Shown here piece by piece: positions 49,200-58,009 of a DNA stretch of 64,000 nt (positions are counted from its first letter, which is position 1; every line of letters starts with the position of its first letter). The position numbers were made by a program, and so were the translations under genes. Source of the stretch: Zelonia costaricensis (lineage: Eukaryota; Euglenozoa; Kinetoplastea; Trypanosomatida; Trypanosomatidae); contig JASAOO010003565.1 of NCBI GenBank assembly GCA_030849075.1, positions 124,001 through 188,000 on the forward strand, in the 5' to 3' direction. A model generated the notes under the pieces. That model saw only the letters and a list, made by a program, of their open reading frames with translations, did not search any database and had not been told where the DNA came from.

Positions 49200-49911
49200 G
49201 GAACACTGCGCCGTCACTTCCCTCGAGCCGAGGGGGGCAAACAACGTGCACGCGCTGCTGCCGACCACGCTGTGCAGGTGGAGAAGAAGGTGGTCGACGA
49301 GTGAGTGGTGTGGATGCGTCACCTCCTGCGCCAAGGCCCGTGGTGTGCCTGCAGAGAAAGCGGTACAGGCGACGGGGGGAGAGGGGGAGGGGGCGGACCG
49401 GTAGGAGCTGGCCAGTGCAAAAAAAAAAAAAAGAAACATACAAGAGGACGAAGCGGCAGGGGAGTTGTGGTGTTGCCGTCTGACATGCAAATACGAGTGC
49501 AAAAGGGAAAAGGCAGCTTTTTCTTCTTGTGCCGCTCTTCTCCGCTGCCTTGCTGCAGTAGCCGCGAGGCTGCAAGGGGGTCTACAGCTGCGGGTGGGGT
49601 ACTCGGCGCCTGTGACAACAGGAGATCGGCGCTGCGTTCATTTTCATGTTCTTCTGTTCATGCCAAGCTGACCGTTGTCGTTCTGCTTCATCTTTTTTTC
49701 TGGTTTTGATGAGAGGCTGCACGCTTGCACGTAACGCGCGTGCCTGCGTGACGACTCACACCTGCCCTGCCCTAACTGCCTGGTGGAACGAGACTAAAGC
49801 AAGCTGGCGACGGGCTGGTTGTGAGAGGACCGCGGGCGTTGTGGAGGGGGGGGGCGTGAGGGGCGAATGGGGCCAGCGTGACACACCGAGGAGGAGGAGG
49901 AGAGCGGATGC
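49200..49911. other. Intergenic region, about 0.7 kb
   Basis: Leader of the pseudouridine synthase-like gene and 3' UTR of the queuosine-salvage gene, with G-runs near 49845-49855. No other gene seen. Confidence 0.6.
49408..49432 (-). promoter_or_regulatory. Spliced-leader acceptor for the pseudouridine synthase-like gene
   Basis: A run of 14 A on the + strand (49419-49432) is a T14 tract on the transcript, followed by the first AG at 49409-49408. The 5' UTR would be about 208 nt. This decides the start codon at 49199 over an in-frame ATG at 49502. Confidence 0.6.
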
Positions 49912-51450
49912 TCAGTACATGATGGTGCGGCATAGATGATGCCGCGCTTCAGACGTCACCATGTACCGTCCCACATACCACAGGGCGTAGTCGAGGCGGT
50001 TCACTTCACACACCGGCGCTGCCGTCGACGTCTCGGCCCGGTCGCGCAACAGGAGGAGGCGCTGGGGTGGGGCATTCAGGAACGCCAGCAGACGGTCGGC
50101 AGCCACCAGCGTCGCGACGCGGATGGACGTCTCCTCAGCCGAGCCGGGTGCGAGGAGGACGTGGCGATCGACGGCGGACGAGAGGTGGTCGTCGTAGATG
50201 AGCAGACCAGCCGCGCGCAGGGTCTTGGGAATCTGGTAGTCGCAGCAGATCGAAAGCAGCGCCCGGTCCGCAAACACGCCCGCAGAGCGAGATGTTGGCG
50301 ACGCGGGCGCAGAGCAGCCCTGTGCGGCACCACGCACGACACGGGCAGCTTGCTCCTGCAGCCATGTCTGCGCGGCTGGTGGGGCAGGCGACGGTGCCGC
50401 GCTGTTGGCTGGATCTGATAGGGCGGCGCGGTGCCGCCACAGCGCTGGAAGGGCCTGCTCAATGGCCAAGGCTGTCAACTGACTGAGCTTCAGCACCGGC
50501 ACCGACTGCGCCACGTCAGAGGCGCCAGCGGGCACAGACGCGAAGTCGCGGTAGCGAGGGTGCAAGCCAACCAGCAACGGCACAAATCCCGCGACTCCTG
50601 CGGACGCCTGCGAAGCAAAGACAAACCCGCCGCAGGCGCCCAGCAGCGCGTAGAAGGAGGTGCGGCGCTGCAGCAGAACGGCTGCAATTGACAGCAACAA
50701 CTCAACGCGCTCTCGCGTGCACGGCATCCACAGCGGTGTCACACCGTTCTGCGCACAGCCTAGGAAACACACTTGCAGGGCGTCTGTGGCTGCCGCGACA
50801 TCGCCGTCGAAGCGGGCGAGGAAGTGCGGGTCGTGCCACGCGACGTTGTGCACCTCCACTGCGCGGCGCAACAGGTACATCATCGCCGCCGAGCCACGCA
50901 GCAGGACCGGCGCCGTCGCCGAGGGGGCCTGCAGCTCTGTGAAGCGCTCCACCGACTGCACGTCACCGCTTGCAGAGGAGGCGCTTTGTGGCGGCTCTAC
51001 CGCGGCATAGAAGCCCGCAAACGCGGTCACCTCCTCCCCGACACCGGCCGGTTTCGTGTTGGAGCTGTTCGCGCCCGGCACCTCTGCCCAGTGACAGAAG
51101 TCGATCGCCACGAGCATGCCCAGGTAGTTGACCACTGCTGCCTCGTCGTGCCGTAGCGACTCTGGCACGCTCAAGAGCCAGTGATCCGTGATGGCAGCGT
51201 CGGTTGGCGGTGATGCATTCGGATCTGCTACCGGCGCCACGGCGGGGTGCAGCTGCTCACGAATGCAGTCGAGAAGGGCCTCCATGACGTGGATCGTGGG
51301 AAGCCCGCGCTCGAAGCTGGAGGCGGAGACGACGGGCACGGTGGCGTGCACAACGCGGACGGGCGCATCTGGTTGGTGGCCGTAGAGTCGGTCGACTGCC
51401 TCCCGCACCGACTCCCCTGCATAGGAGGGAGGAGTTGCCACTGAGGACAT
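49912..51450 (-). CDS. QNG1: Probable queuosine-5'-phosphate N-glycosylase (queuosine salvage, DUF2419)
   Basis: The 512-residue protein (from MSSVATPPSYAG) shows the ordered blocks of the DUF2419/QNG1 family. These are a VNYLGMLVAIDFCHWAE block (about 107-123), an RGSAAMMYLLRRAVE block, a Phe-Tyr-Ala-Leu-Leu...Gly-Gly block, PRYRDFAS, an SICCDYQIPKTLRAAGLLIY block, an EETSIRVATLVAADRLLAF block, and a terminal RHHLCRTIMY comparable to the family's HHxTRTxxY ending. The family releases queuine from queuosine-5'-phosphate so that it can be put back into tRNA. Eukaryotes cannot make queuine, so salvage matters to parasites that take it from their host. The protein is longer than the usual 340 residues owing to low-complexity insertions. 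An upstream ATG at 51762 would add 104 residues; I cannot exclude it. Confidence 0.75.
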   Translation of the reverse strand: MSSVATPPSYAGESVREAVDRLYGHQPDAPVRVVHATVPVVSASSFERGLPTIHVMEALLDCIREQLHPAVAPVADPNASPPTDAAITDHWLLSVPESLRHDEAAVVNYLGMLVAIDFCHWAEVPGANSSNTKPAGVGEEVTAFAGFYAAVEPPQSASSASGDVQSVERFTELQAPSATAPVLLRGSAAMMYLLRRAVEVHNVAWHDPHFLARFDGDVAAATDALQVCFLGCAQNGVTPLWMPCTRERVELLLSIAAVLLQRRTSFYALLGACGGFVFASQASAGVAGFVPLLVGLHPRYRDFASVPAGASDVAQSVPVLKLSQLTALAIEQALPALWRHRAALSDPANSAAPSPAPPAAQTWLQEQAARVVRGAAQGCSAPASPTSRSAGVFADRALLSICCDYQIPKTLRAAGLLIYDDHLSSAVDRHVLLAPGSAEETSIRVATLVAADRLLAFLNAPPQRLLLLRDRAETSTAAPVCEVNRLDYALWYVGRYMVTSEARHHLCRTIMY

Positions 51451-52239
51451 GTGTGCGACAGGGAGAGGGCGGAACTCTAGCGCACCAGCGTAGGAGGGGG
51501 AATGAGGGAAGAACTCAACACAAAGCCCGTGGTGCTCCGCAGAGCCGCGCAGCCTGCCGATGCGTTCACAGAACGTGCCAAAAAGGGGTTCAACGTGAGG
51601 ATGGAGAAGCGTGAGAAGAGGTGAGGCAGGGCCTGCATAACTCTCGTTTTCCCATCGCTGGCGCTGCTGGCCGCAGGGAATAGGCGTGGCAAGGGAGCGG
51701 CACAGGCGGCGCGGGTCGGCCCAACGAGAAGGCACCAGCTTTGTGCGCTCCATTTGGCGCAACCCTCCCCCCCCCCTTGCCCCTCCCCTCCTGGCAGCGG
51801 CTCAGCGGACCGCGCAGCGTGTCGGTCTGCCGGAGTGCACAACGCAGTGTGTGTCGCAGCTGCAGACAGCAGGCGAGCAGGTTCTCGTGGTTGCAGGACG
51901 GCTCTTGTTTCTTTTTTTTGTTGTGGTTGTGGTTGTGTGTCACCCGACTCGACGCCCCGCTGGCTAGGAGACGCCGTAGGACACGAGAGGGTTAAATGGG
52001 GAGGATGAGCGGTCAGGTGGTCCACCGAGGACGACGGGCCGCGCATGTAGCGAGGTACTGTACATCAGCCATCAAACAAACAACAAAAAACAAAGAGGGG
52101 ATGTACGAAAACACAGATAAAGCCAAGACGCGGCATCGAACGCGGCCGTCAACGCACGTCGACAAAAACAGGGTGGAAGTGGGAAAGAGAGCATGGCGCC
52201 TCCACCTTCCCCCACGCCGACGTCGCCCCGCTGTCGTGC
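51451..52239. other. Intergenic region, about 0.8 kb (may include an N-terminal extension)
   Basis: The frame of the QNG1-like gene stays open to 51762, so 51451-51762 may be coding. A short C/T tract (51513 down to 51490 on the minus strand) followed by AG at 51478-51477 favours the shorter form. The rest is the 3' UTR of the next gene. Confidence 0.45.
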
Positions 52240-55221
52240 CTACTCCTCGGCGTCTGGCAATCCGCGCGTGTCTGCCATGCGGCGCAGGACGGCAATGGAG
52301 TGTCGCAGCGCCGCCTCCCCGGCCAGAAGCGCCGTGCGGTCAACGTACTCCTGCCGCAGCAGCCGCTCCACGGCGTCCCACCACTCCGTCGACGGCACAA
52401 TGGTGGCTGTGGAGCTCGACAGCGACGCGGTCACGCCGCGGTTCCCACGCGGGGCGGTGGCGACGACGCCGCTGGCGGAGGCCACGGTTCGCCCTGCAGC
52501 GCCGCCCCACGCGCGACGCCGCATGGCGGTCGGCGTGAAGTCCTGCAAGAGAAACGACGTGGTTGCGGGGCCGGGGCGGAGCTGCGACTCGAGGCCGCGC
52601 CGCTGGCGATTCGCCGACGCCGGCAGCGGCGGCGACGGCGGCCGCGACTTCAGCGAGGACGTCACCTCTACCACGCCGCGGGACTCTGCTCGCGCGCCTG
52701 CCGACGCACCGGGAAGGGTGTCAACTCGCAACTCGAGAAGAAACTCGCGCCAGTACGGACCAAGCTCACTCGTCCCGCCAGCGAGACGCAGCGTCCGCTC
52801 TGCTGTCAGCGAGGCCGCCGCGGCACTGCTGCGTCGCGTGGGCGACAATGCCCCGGCCGCTGCTGCGGCGGCTGCTGCTGCTGCGCTGCTGGTGCCCTCG
52901 GCTGGGCTGCCAAACTGCGGCACTGCGGCCGGGGCGGCGAAGAGCGCCTGCGTCGCCGCGTTGGCGAAGCCGCCGCGCATGACCCCTGCTATCGCTAAGC
53001 GAGACGGCGCCGCTGGCGAGAGACGCGCCTCACCTGCCGCACGCGGCGGCACTGCGGGACGCGCTGCGGTCACGGCCGCCCGTGCGCGGCACTTGCGCTC
53101 CTCCAACACGACGGGGAGGAAGGAGTCGGCCGCGGCGCCGCTGCCCTGGATGGCGCCGACGAGGCAGCGCCGCAGCTCCGTGGCGGGGCACGCGAGGTGG
53201 GCCGCCACCTGGGGCCGGCACGTCCGCATCGCTGCCGTCGCGGCAAAGGAGCTGAGGTCGGCGTCGCACTGGGCGAGCGCCTGGTAGTGCAGCCCGGCGC
53301 GCAGGAAGGGCGCCGACTGCGCTGCGGTGAGGTAGCCGTCTGTTCGCAGGTCCTGCAGAATGCACAGGGCGTCGCCACGCACGGCGCGCAGGTGCTGCAC
53401 CGTGCGGCGGCCGCTGTTATCGAAGATGCGCGGCTGCCGCAGCACCGTCAGAGCGGCCGCAAACTCCTGCGCGTAGGTTGGGGCCGACACGGTGGGGTCT
53501 ATGACAGCGACGGCGAAAGGCACTGCGCTGGGCACCCCAACCGCCTGCAGGGCGCGTCCCGGTGCCACGACGGCGCTCGCCTCCTCGGCCCTGACGGAGA
53601 CAAGGGTGCTGAAACTGCTGCAAAGCGGAGAGGCGGGCTGCACCTGCTGCGCCGCCGACACCTCCTCCAGCAGGCGCCACTCCTCGGGGGAGAAGAAGAG
53701 GCGGTAACTGCACAGCCGCAGCGCAGCGTCCACGTCGCCGGCCACGCCGCCGACACAGCGGGTGGAACCGCTACTGGGCCGCAGGAGGCCGCTCGTGACG
53801 CGGCTACCACCACCCTCGCCACCAGCACCCCATCCGGTAGCCCTGCTGCCGCCGCTGTCGACCCCCCGCGCTGCACCGCCGGCGCCCTGCACGAGATGAG
53901 CGTGAAAGCTGAGGGGGGCGGCGCCGTCGACGACGCTGGCGTGGCCGCCGCCGCCGGGACCCCCCGACTGGAACGTCGTCGTCGGCGCTCGTAGACGGGA
54001 GGGGCCCAGCGACAGGTCAGCGTCGGTCCCCGGCGAGCCGACGCGCATCGGCGTTTCTGTGCAGGACAGCCCCGGCGTCACCACGCCGCTCCACTCGGGG
54101 TCAGCCGCATCGTCCACCTCCAGCAGTCCGTGCGGGGTGTAGAGCGGGACACGGCGGATGGCTGCGCCAGCGTCCCACATGCGGGGGTCGTTGTAGAAGG
54201 CCTGGTGGCAGCGGAGCAGAAACACAAAGTGCACCCGAGCCAGGTCGCGCCGCTCCACCGCCTCCTGCCGGCAGAGCACCTCGCAGGCCTGCCGGTCGTG
54301 GATGCGGCGGGTGGCGACGCCATACATGGGGGCCCGCTGCCACGCCCGCTCAATCACGGCAACGGCCGCGCGTTGACGCGCGAGGTCGCTGCGGTGGCCG
54401 ACGAGGCGGCGGCTCTGGCACCCCCGCAGCACAGCCTGGACAGTGCACAGCGCCGCGTCGAGCTCCGCACCCAGGAAGGGGTCCGTCACTAACGCTGTCA
54501 TCACGCTGCCGCGGAGGGAGAGGTGCCGCTGCCGGTGGTGCCGGTGGTGCGCCCAGCGGCGCAGCGCCGTCGTCATCCTGCGCTTCGCCACGTCGGTGCG
54601 CAGCTCCGAGGCCCGCTCGTTGCGGTGCAGCTCCGCGCGGAGGCGGTGCAGGAAGCGCGACTCCATCACGGGCGCCGCGGCTTCCTCGGCGGCGGCCTCG
54701 CCGTCGCCCGTCGAGTCGATGGAGCGGCGCGTGACGGGCACGGTGCGCTGCAGGGCGAGCCGCATGAGGCACCAGCGAAAGGCTTTCTGCAAGCGGTGCA
54801 GCGCCACATCCTGCGAAATGCGGTGTGCAAGGGCGCGGCTGCTCACCGCTGAGTGCGGAGTGGAGTCGTGAAGCGACGACCTGCCGCGGCCCCGCGCCGT
54901 GTCTGCCTTGGAGCGCCGCGTTGGCGCAACGCGGGTGTTGCTGGACGGCCCGCGGGTGCCCTTTGGCCGCCGCACGGATGCCGCCCGCAGTGCAGGGCTG
55001 CGGCGTGACGGTGCGGCGAGAGCGGCCAGCTCCGTCTGCCGCACCGACGGCCGCGGCGACAACGCGGCCGACGACTCGGCGGTGTGCAGGGAGGTGCGGC
55101 CACGGTCCGACTCGAGACGGCCACGCGGGGGCGCCGTGGCGGCTGCGGCGGCGGCCATGCCGTCTCTCGAGGCGGTGCGCTTCCCGGTCAGCTGGGAGGC
55201 ACCTCCCGGCCGTGGCGGCAT
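52240..55221 (-). CDS. Large hypothetical protein with IQ-like motifs
   Basis: The 993-residue protein belongs to no family I recognise. The first 120 residues are Arg/Ser/Ala-rich and disordered. Two IQ-like calmodulin/centrin-binding motifs follow: LQKAFRWCLMR (about residue 145) and VQAVLRGCQSRR (about residue 265). They sit in a helical, Arg-rich region that includes Asp-Leu-Ala-Arg-Val-His and Phe-Tyr-Asn-Asp-Pro blocks. The second half alternates ordered segments (for example RTVQHLRAVRGDALCILQDL) with Ala/Gly/Ser-rich runs including a ten-Ala stretch. The C-terminus is helical and acidic (EYVDRTALLAGEAALRHS). The start at 55221 follows a trans-splice acceptor at 55384; the longer frame to 55800 would begin above it. 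Confidence 0.83.
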   Translation of the reverse strand: MPPRPGGASQLTGKRTASRDGMAAAAAATAPPRGRLESDRGRTSLHTAESSAALSPRPSVRQTELAALAAPSRRSPALRAASVRRPKGTRGPSSNTRVAPTRRSKADTARGRGRSSLHDSTPHSAVSSRALAHRISQDVALHRLQKAFRWCLMRLALQRTVPVTRRSIDSTGDGEAAAEEAAAPVMESRFLHRLRAELHRNERASELRTDVAKRRMTTALRRWAHHRHHRQRHLSLRGSVMTALVTDPFLGAELDAALCTVQAVLRGCQSRRLVGHRSDLARQRAAVAVIERAWQRAPMYGVATRRIHDRQACEVLCRQEAVERRDLARVHFVFLLRCHQAFYNDPRMWDAGAAIRRVPLYTPHGLLEVDDAADPEWSGVVTPGLSCTETPMRVGSPGTDADLSLGPSRLRAPTTTFQSGGPGGGGHASVVDGAAPLSFHAHLVQGAGGAARGVDSGGSRATGWGAGGEGGGSRVTSGLLRPSSGSTRCVGGVAGDVDAALRLCSYRLFFSPEEWRLLEEVSAAQQVQPASPLCSSFSTLVSVRAEEASAVVAPGRALQAVGVPSAVPFAVAVIDPTVSAPTYAQEFAAALTVLRQPRIFDNSGRRTVQHLRAVRGDALCILQDLRTDGYLTAAQSAPFLRAGLHYQALAQCDADLSSFAATAAMRTCRPQVAAHLACPATELRRCLVGAIQGSGAAADSFLPVVLEERKCRARAAVTAARPAVPPRAAGEARLSPAAPSRLAIAGVMRGGFANAATQALFAAPAAVPQFGSPAEGTSSAAAAAAAAAAGALSPTRRSSAAAASLTAERTLRLAGGTSELGPYWREFLLELRVDTLPGASAGARAESRGVVEVTSSLKSRPPSPPLPASANRQRRGLESQLRPGPATTSFLLQDFTPTAMRRRAWGGAAGRTVASASGVVATAPRGNRGVTASLSSSTATIVPSTEWWDAVERLLRQEYVDRTALLAGEAALRHSIAVLRRMADTRGLPDAEE

Positions 55222-55993
55222 CGCATCCCCGGTCGCTTCTTGGTCGTGGTGGTTCTGTCCCAGTGCGCCAGCGTGGCGGCTTGTGTAGGCGGGCTCGACT
55301 GGCTCTGTCTCGCTGTTTTTTTCCCTGTGGACGGGGACACAGCCCTGCGCGCAAGCACCCGCGGTAACAGTTGCTGAGAAGCGCTGTGGGGCGCAAGTGA
55401 GAAAGAGGGGGGGTGGGGCAAAGAAGAAGGGGGGAGCGTGAGTTGAGGAGCGTGGCGGTACGCAGGAGAAGCGGAAGCGCAGGACGAGGCTGCAGCGTGC
55501 GTGTGGAGGCGCCCCACGCGGCGCCACGGAGAATCCGCTTGCTTGCTGGCAAGCGTCTCTGCACGGATGACGGTCATGACGCTCTTTAGGGTGCAACCTT
55601 TTGCCGCACGGCGTAGGAGGACGAGAGAGAGAGAGGGATGGCGCCGGCCGCGTCATCCCCGACCGGAGCGGCCCTAGCCAAGCCACAGGAGAACAAAAAC
55701 AGAGGCTGTGAAGAAAAAAGGGTGTAACACCCATCCGTCGCCGACGGCTCAAACATACACACACGCACCCACACACACAAGCATTCAAAGAGACAGACAT
55801 GGACGAGCCGATAGTGCACGCTGTGGCTGTGCTGGGACGGCGCCTCGTGGCGCTCCACCGGCGTGGTTGACAGGGACGCTAAGGGGAAAACTCGTGCGTG
55901 ACCCAGTCCCCCTCCCGCCCCATCCCGGCTCTCTCTCGCTCACGCGCAGAGTGGAGTGGTAGCGTCGTCAGATTGCCCCGTCCGTGCCCTGGC
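55222..55993. other. Intergenic region, about 0.77 kb
   Basis: Leader of the IQ-motif gene and 3' UTR of ATP23. No gene seen. Confidence 0.6.
55384..55438 (-). promoter_or_regulatory. Spliced-leader acceptor for the IQ-motif gene
   Basis: The + strand polypurine run 55399-55438 gives a long C/T tract on the transcript, followed by AG at 55385-55384, about 162 nt before the ATG at 55221. Confidence 0.55.
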
Positions 55994-56878
55994 TCACAGC
56001 TTGAGAGTGCCGTTCTCGAAGTGATCGTCGCCGTAGCTCCCAAGCGCGTAGACGGGAGCCGCAAAGGGCTCGTAGTCGGAGTAGCACCTCTGGAAGACCG
56101 TGTCGACGGCGCGCTCCGAGAAGCCGCGACACACTGGGTTGCGGTCCACGGCCATGACGGCGCGGCGTCGCACACACTTCTGGCCGCCCTCGAAGAAGTT
56201 GAAGCGACCCTTGCGCACCTCCTGCCCAACAAAACAGTCGCCGCTGAGCCGCGCCGCACGTATCTCGCTGCAGGCCTGATGCATGCAGTCCGCGCTCTCG
56301 ATGTGGCCGCGCGCGTCGTCGAAGGCGTGCACCAGCTCGTGGCGGATGTTGCGCTCCACCTGCTCGAGCACGGCCTGCTGCGACCCCGCGAGTAGCCGCT
56401 GCAGCTTCAGGGCCGCCGTGCCAGAGACGGACGAGCCGGCTGCCGGCGACTCGGCGCTGCTCACCGGTTCCGTGTCCTTCTTCAGAAATGACTCCGCCTG
56501 CTTCACGTTGAAGAGGCGGTTGATGTGGTCTTCGAGAAGAACAATATCCTTGGCCTGGCAGTCGGCGCGTGCGCTGCGCCACATGTACCCTGCGAAGACG
56601 CGATCGGGCGTGAGCCCAGAGGCGGGACTGCTAGCGGGGCTGTTGCGCGGCGCGGCGGGGAGGCACTTGATGCGGTCGCGGTGGAACGTGGTGCCGGAGA
56701 CTTCCTCAATGCTGCGCAGGAGGTACTGCACCGTGTTGACGTTGCGCAGCACGTAGTCAACGGCGGCCTCGCAGACGTCGTGTGGACTGTAGAGGGCGGA
56801 GGCGGTTGTGGCGGCCTCCTCCGGCGCGCCCGGCGCAGCAGCCGGCGAGGACGAACCTGAAGAGGACAGCCAGCCCAT
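55994..56878 (-). CDS. ATP23: Mitochondrial inner-membrane metalloprotease ATP23 (peptidase M76)
   Basis: The 294-residue protein carries the M76 zinc motif HELVH (His180, Glu181, His184), followed by AFDDARG. It also has the Cys-rich family block CMHQACSEIRAARLSGDC at about residues 198-215 and Cys235, Cys250 and Cys265 further on. In yeast ATP23 processes the mitochondrial ATP6 precursor and helps assemble the ATP synthase Fo sector; it also degrades intermembrane-space proteins. Here a Ser/Ala-rich insertion (about residues 135-155) sits before the catalytic helix, and the N-terminal 30 residues are low-complexity. There is no clear cleavable presequence. The start MGWLSSSGSS at 56878 is chosen; upstream codons are a Phe/Ser/His-rich leader translation. 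Confidence 0.93.
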   Translation of the reverse strand: MGWLSSSGSSSPAAAPGAPEEAATTASALYSPHDVCEAAVDYVLRNVNTVQYLLRSIEEVSGTTFHRDRIKCLPAAPRNSPASSPASGLTPDRVFAGYMWRSARADCQAKDIVLLEDHINRLFNVKQAESFLKKDTEPVSSAESPAAGSSVSGTAALKLQRLLAGSQQAVLEQVERNIRHELVHAFDDARGHIESADCMHQACSEIRAARLSGDCFVGQEVRKGRFNFFEGGQKCVRRRAVMAVDRNPVCRGFSERAVDTVFQRCYSDYEPFAAPVYALGSYGDDHFENGTLKL

Positions 56879-56930
56879 CACAGTCAGGCGGTGAAAGTGA
56901 GGGAGAAGCGAAGCTGCGATCGCTTGGTGG

Positions 56931-56956
56931 TGTGTGAGTGTGTGTGTGTGTGTGTT
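56931..56956. repeat. (GT)n microsatellite in the ATP23 leader region
   Basis: GT run with one A interruption, 53-78 bases upstream of the ATP23 start codon. Confidence 0.85.
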
Positions 56957-57995
56957 TAGGGTGGAGAAGCGACAGTGAACGGAAGCGGGGAGGGAGGAAA
57001 ACGGTGAACGGACGGACGACGATGAAGAGAAAAACGTTGCCGCCTGCAGCCGGACAAAATCGCGCCGCCACCTCGCCACGCCACGCCTTCGTGTCTGAGG
57101 AGTTGGGAAGAGGGGGGGGGGGCAAAAGACGGCGAGGTGAGGAAGGCGCGGGGTTGACCGCGACAAACGTCACCAGTTCGGGCGGTGGCGTCACGATGCC
57201 GCTCGAAGGAAGGCCGACTGAGGACCGGCGCACTGCTGCAGGCGCCTGTGTGTGTGTTTTTTCCCTTCTTTGCGGAAAGGGGGCAGACAAAGCACGCCTT
57301 CGTCTGAGGCGCAATCGTTTGGTAGGCTGGGGTGGCTGTGTTGCTGTACGGGCTGCGTCACCACGCGACGGTAGCGGTGAAGTAAAGTGGGTGCGACAGA
57401 GAGGGGGAGAGGGGTGCGCTTATCCCCTGCTGGCTCCCTTTCCTTTCCTTGGTTTTTTTTTTAGCTGTCAGTTCACCTCCGGTCGGTGAGTGAAGGGGGG
57501 CGGGGCGGGGATGTCGGCTGGACTGGAGCCGTGGCACACGCACACGCACACACAAACACACACACGAGTCCATCCAGGGGGTGAAAGAGGGGGGGGAGAC
57601 AAAGCAAGTGCCGCACAGGAGGGCGAGAGCGCGGCACGGAACAGCGGCATGAGGACAACGACGAACAAACAAACAACGCACAACACCAAACCGCCACAGA
57701 AACGCGCAGACCTGCGCGCACAGACACACACACACATGCGCACACGACACGTATAGATGCTGGGAGAGAAACCCGAACGATTCCCAATGGAGCCCCGCAA
57801 CGTCAGCAAGTGGAGGTGGGGGGAAGGGGGCAGCAAAGAAAGGGGCACCACGAAAAGACACGTGCAGCCGCCACGTCGGCAGGCTGACACCACCACTCCC
57901 GCATAGAGAAAACAAAGCAAAGCAAAGGAAAAACAAAAGGCATCACGTACACGCAGCAGTCACACAAATCACTTCCACCGCGGCGACGCAGAAGA

Positions 57996-58009
57996 GGGGG
58001 GGGGGGGGG
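57996..58009. repeat. G14 homopolymer
   Basis: Fourteen consecutive G on the + strand (C14 in the transcript). Confidence 0.9.

Noticed and set aside
49200..49502. In-frame ATG at 49502 as start of the pseudouridine synthase-like gene
   Set aside because: It lies above the T14 tract and AG acceptor at 49408, so it would not be in the mature mRNA, and the peptide it adds is Phe/Ser/His low-complexity.
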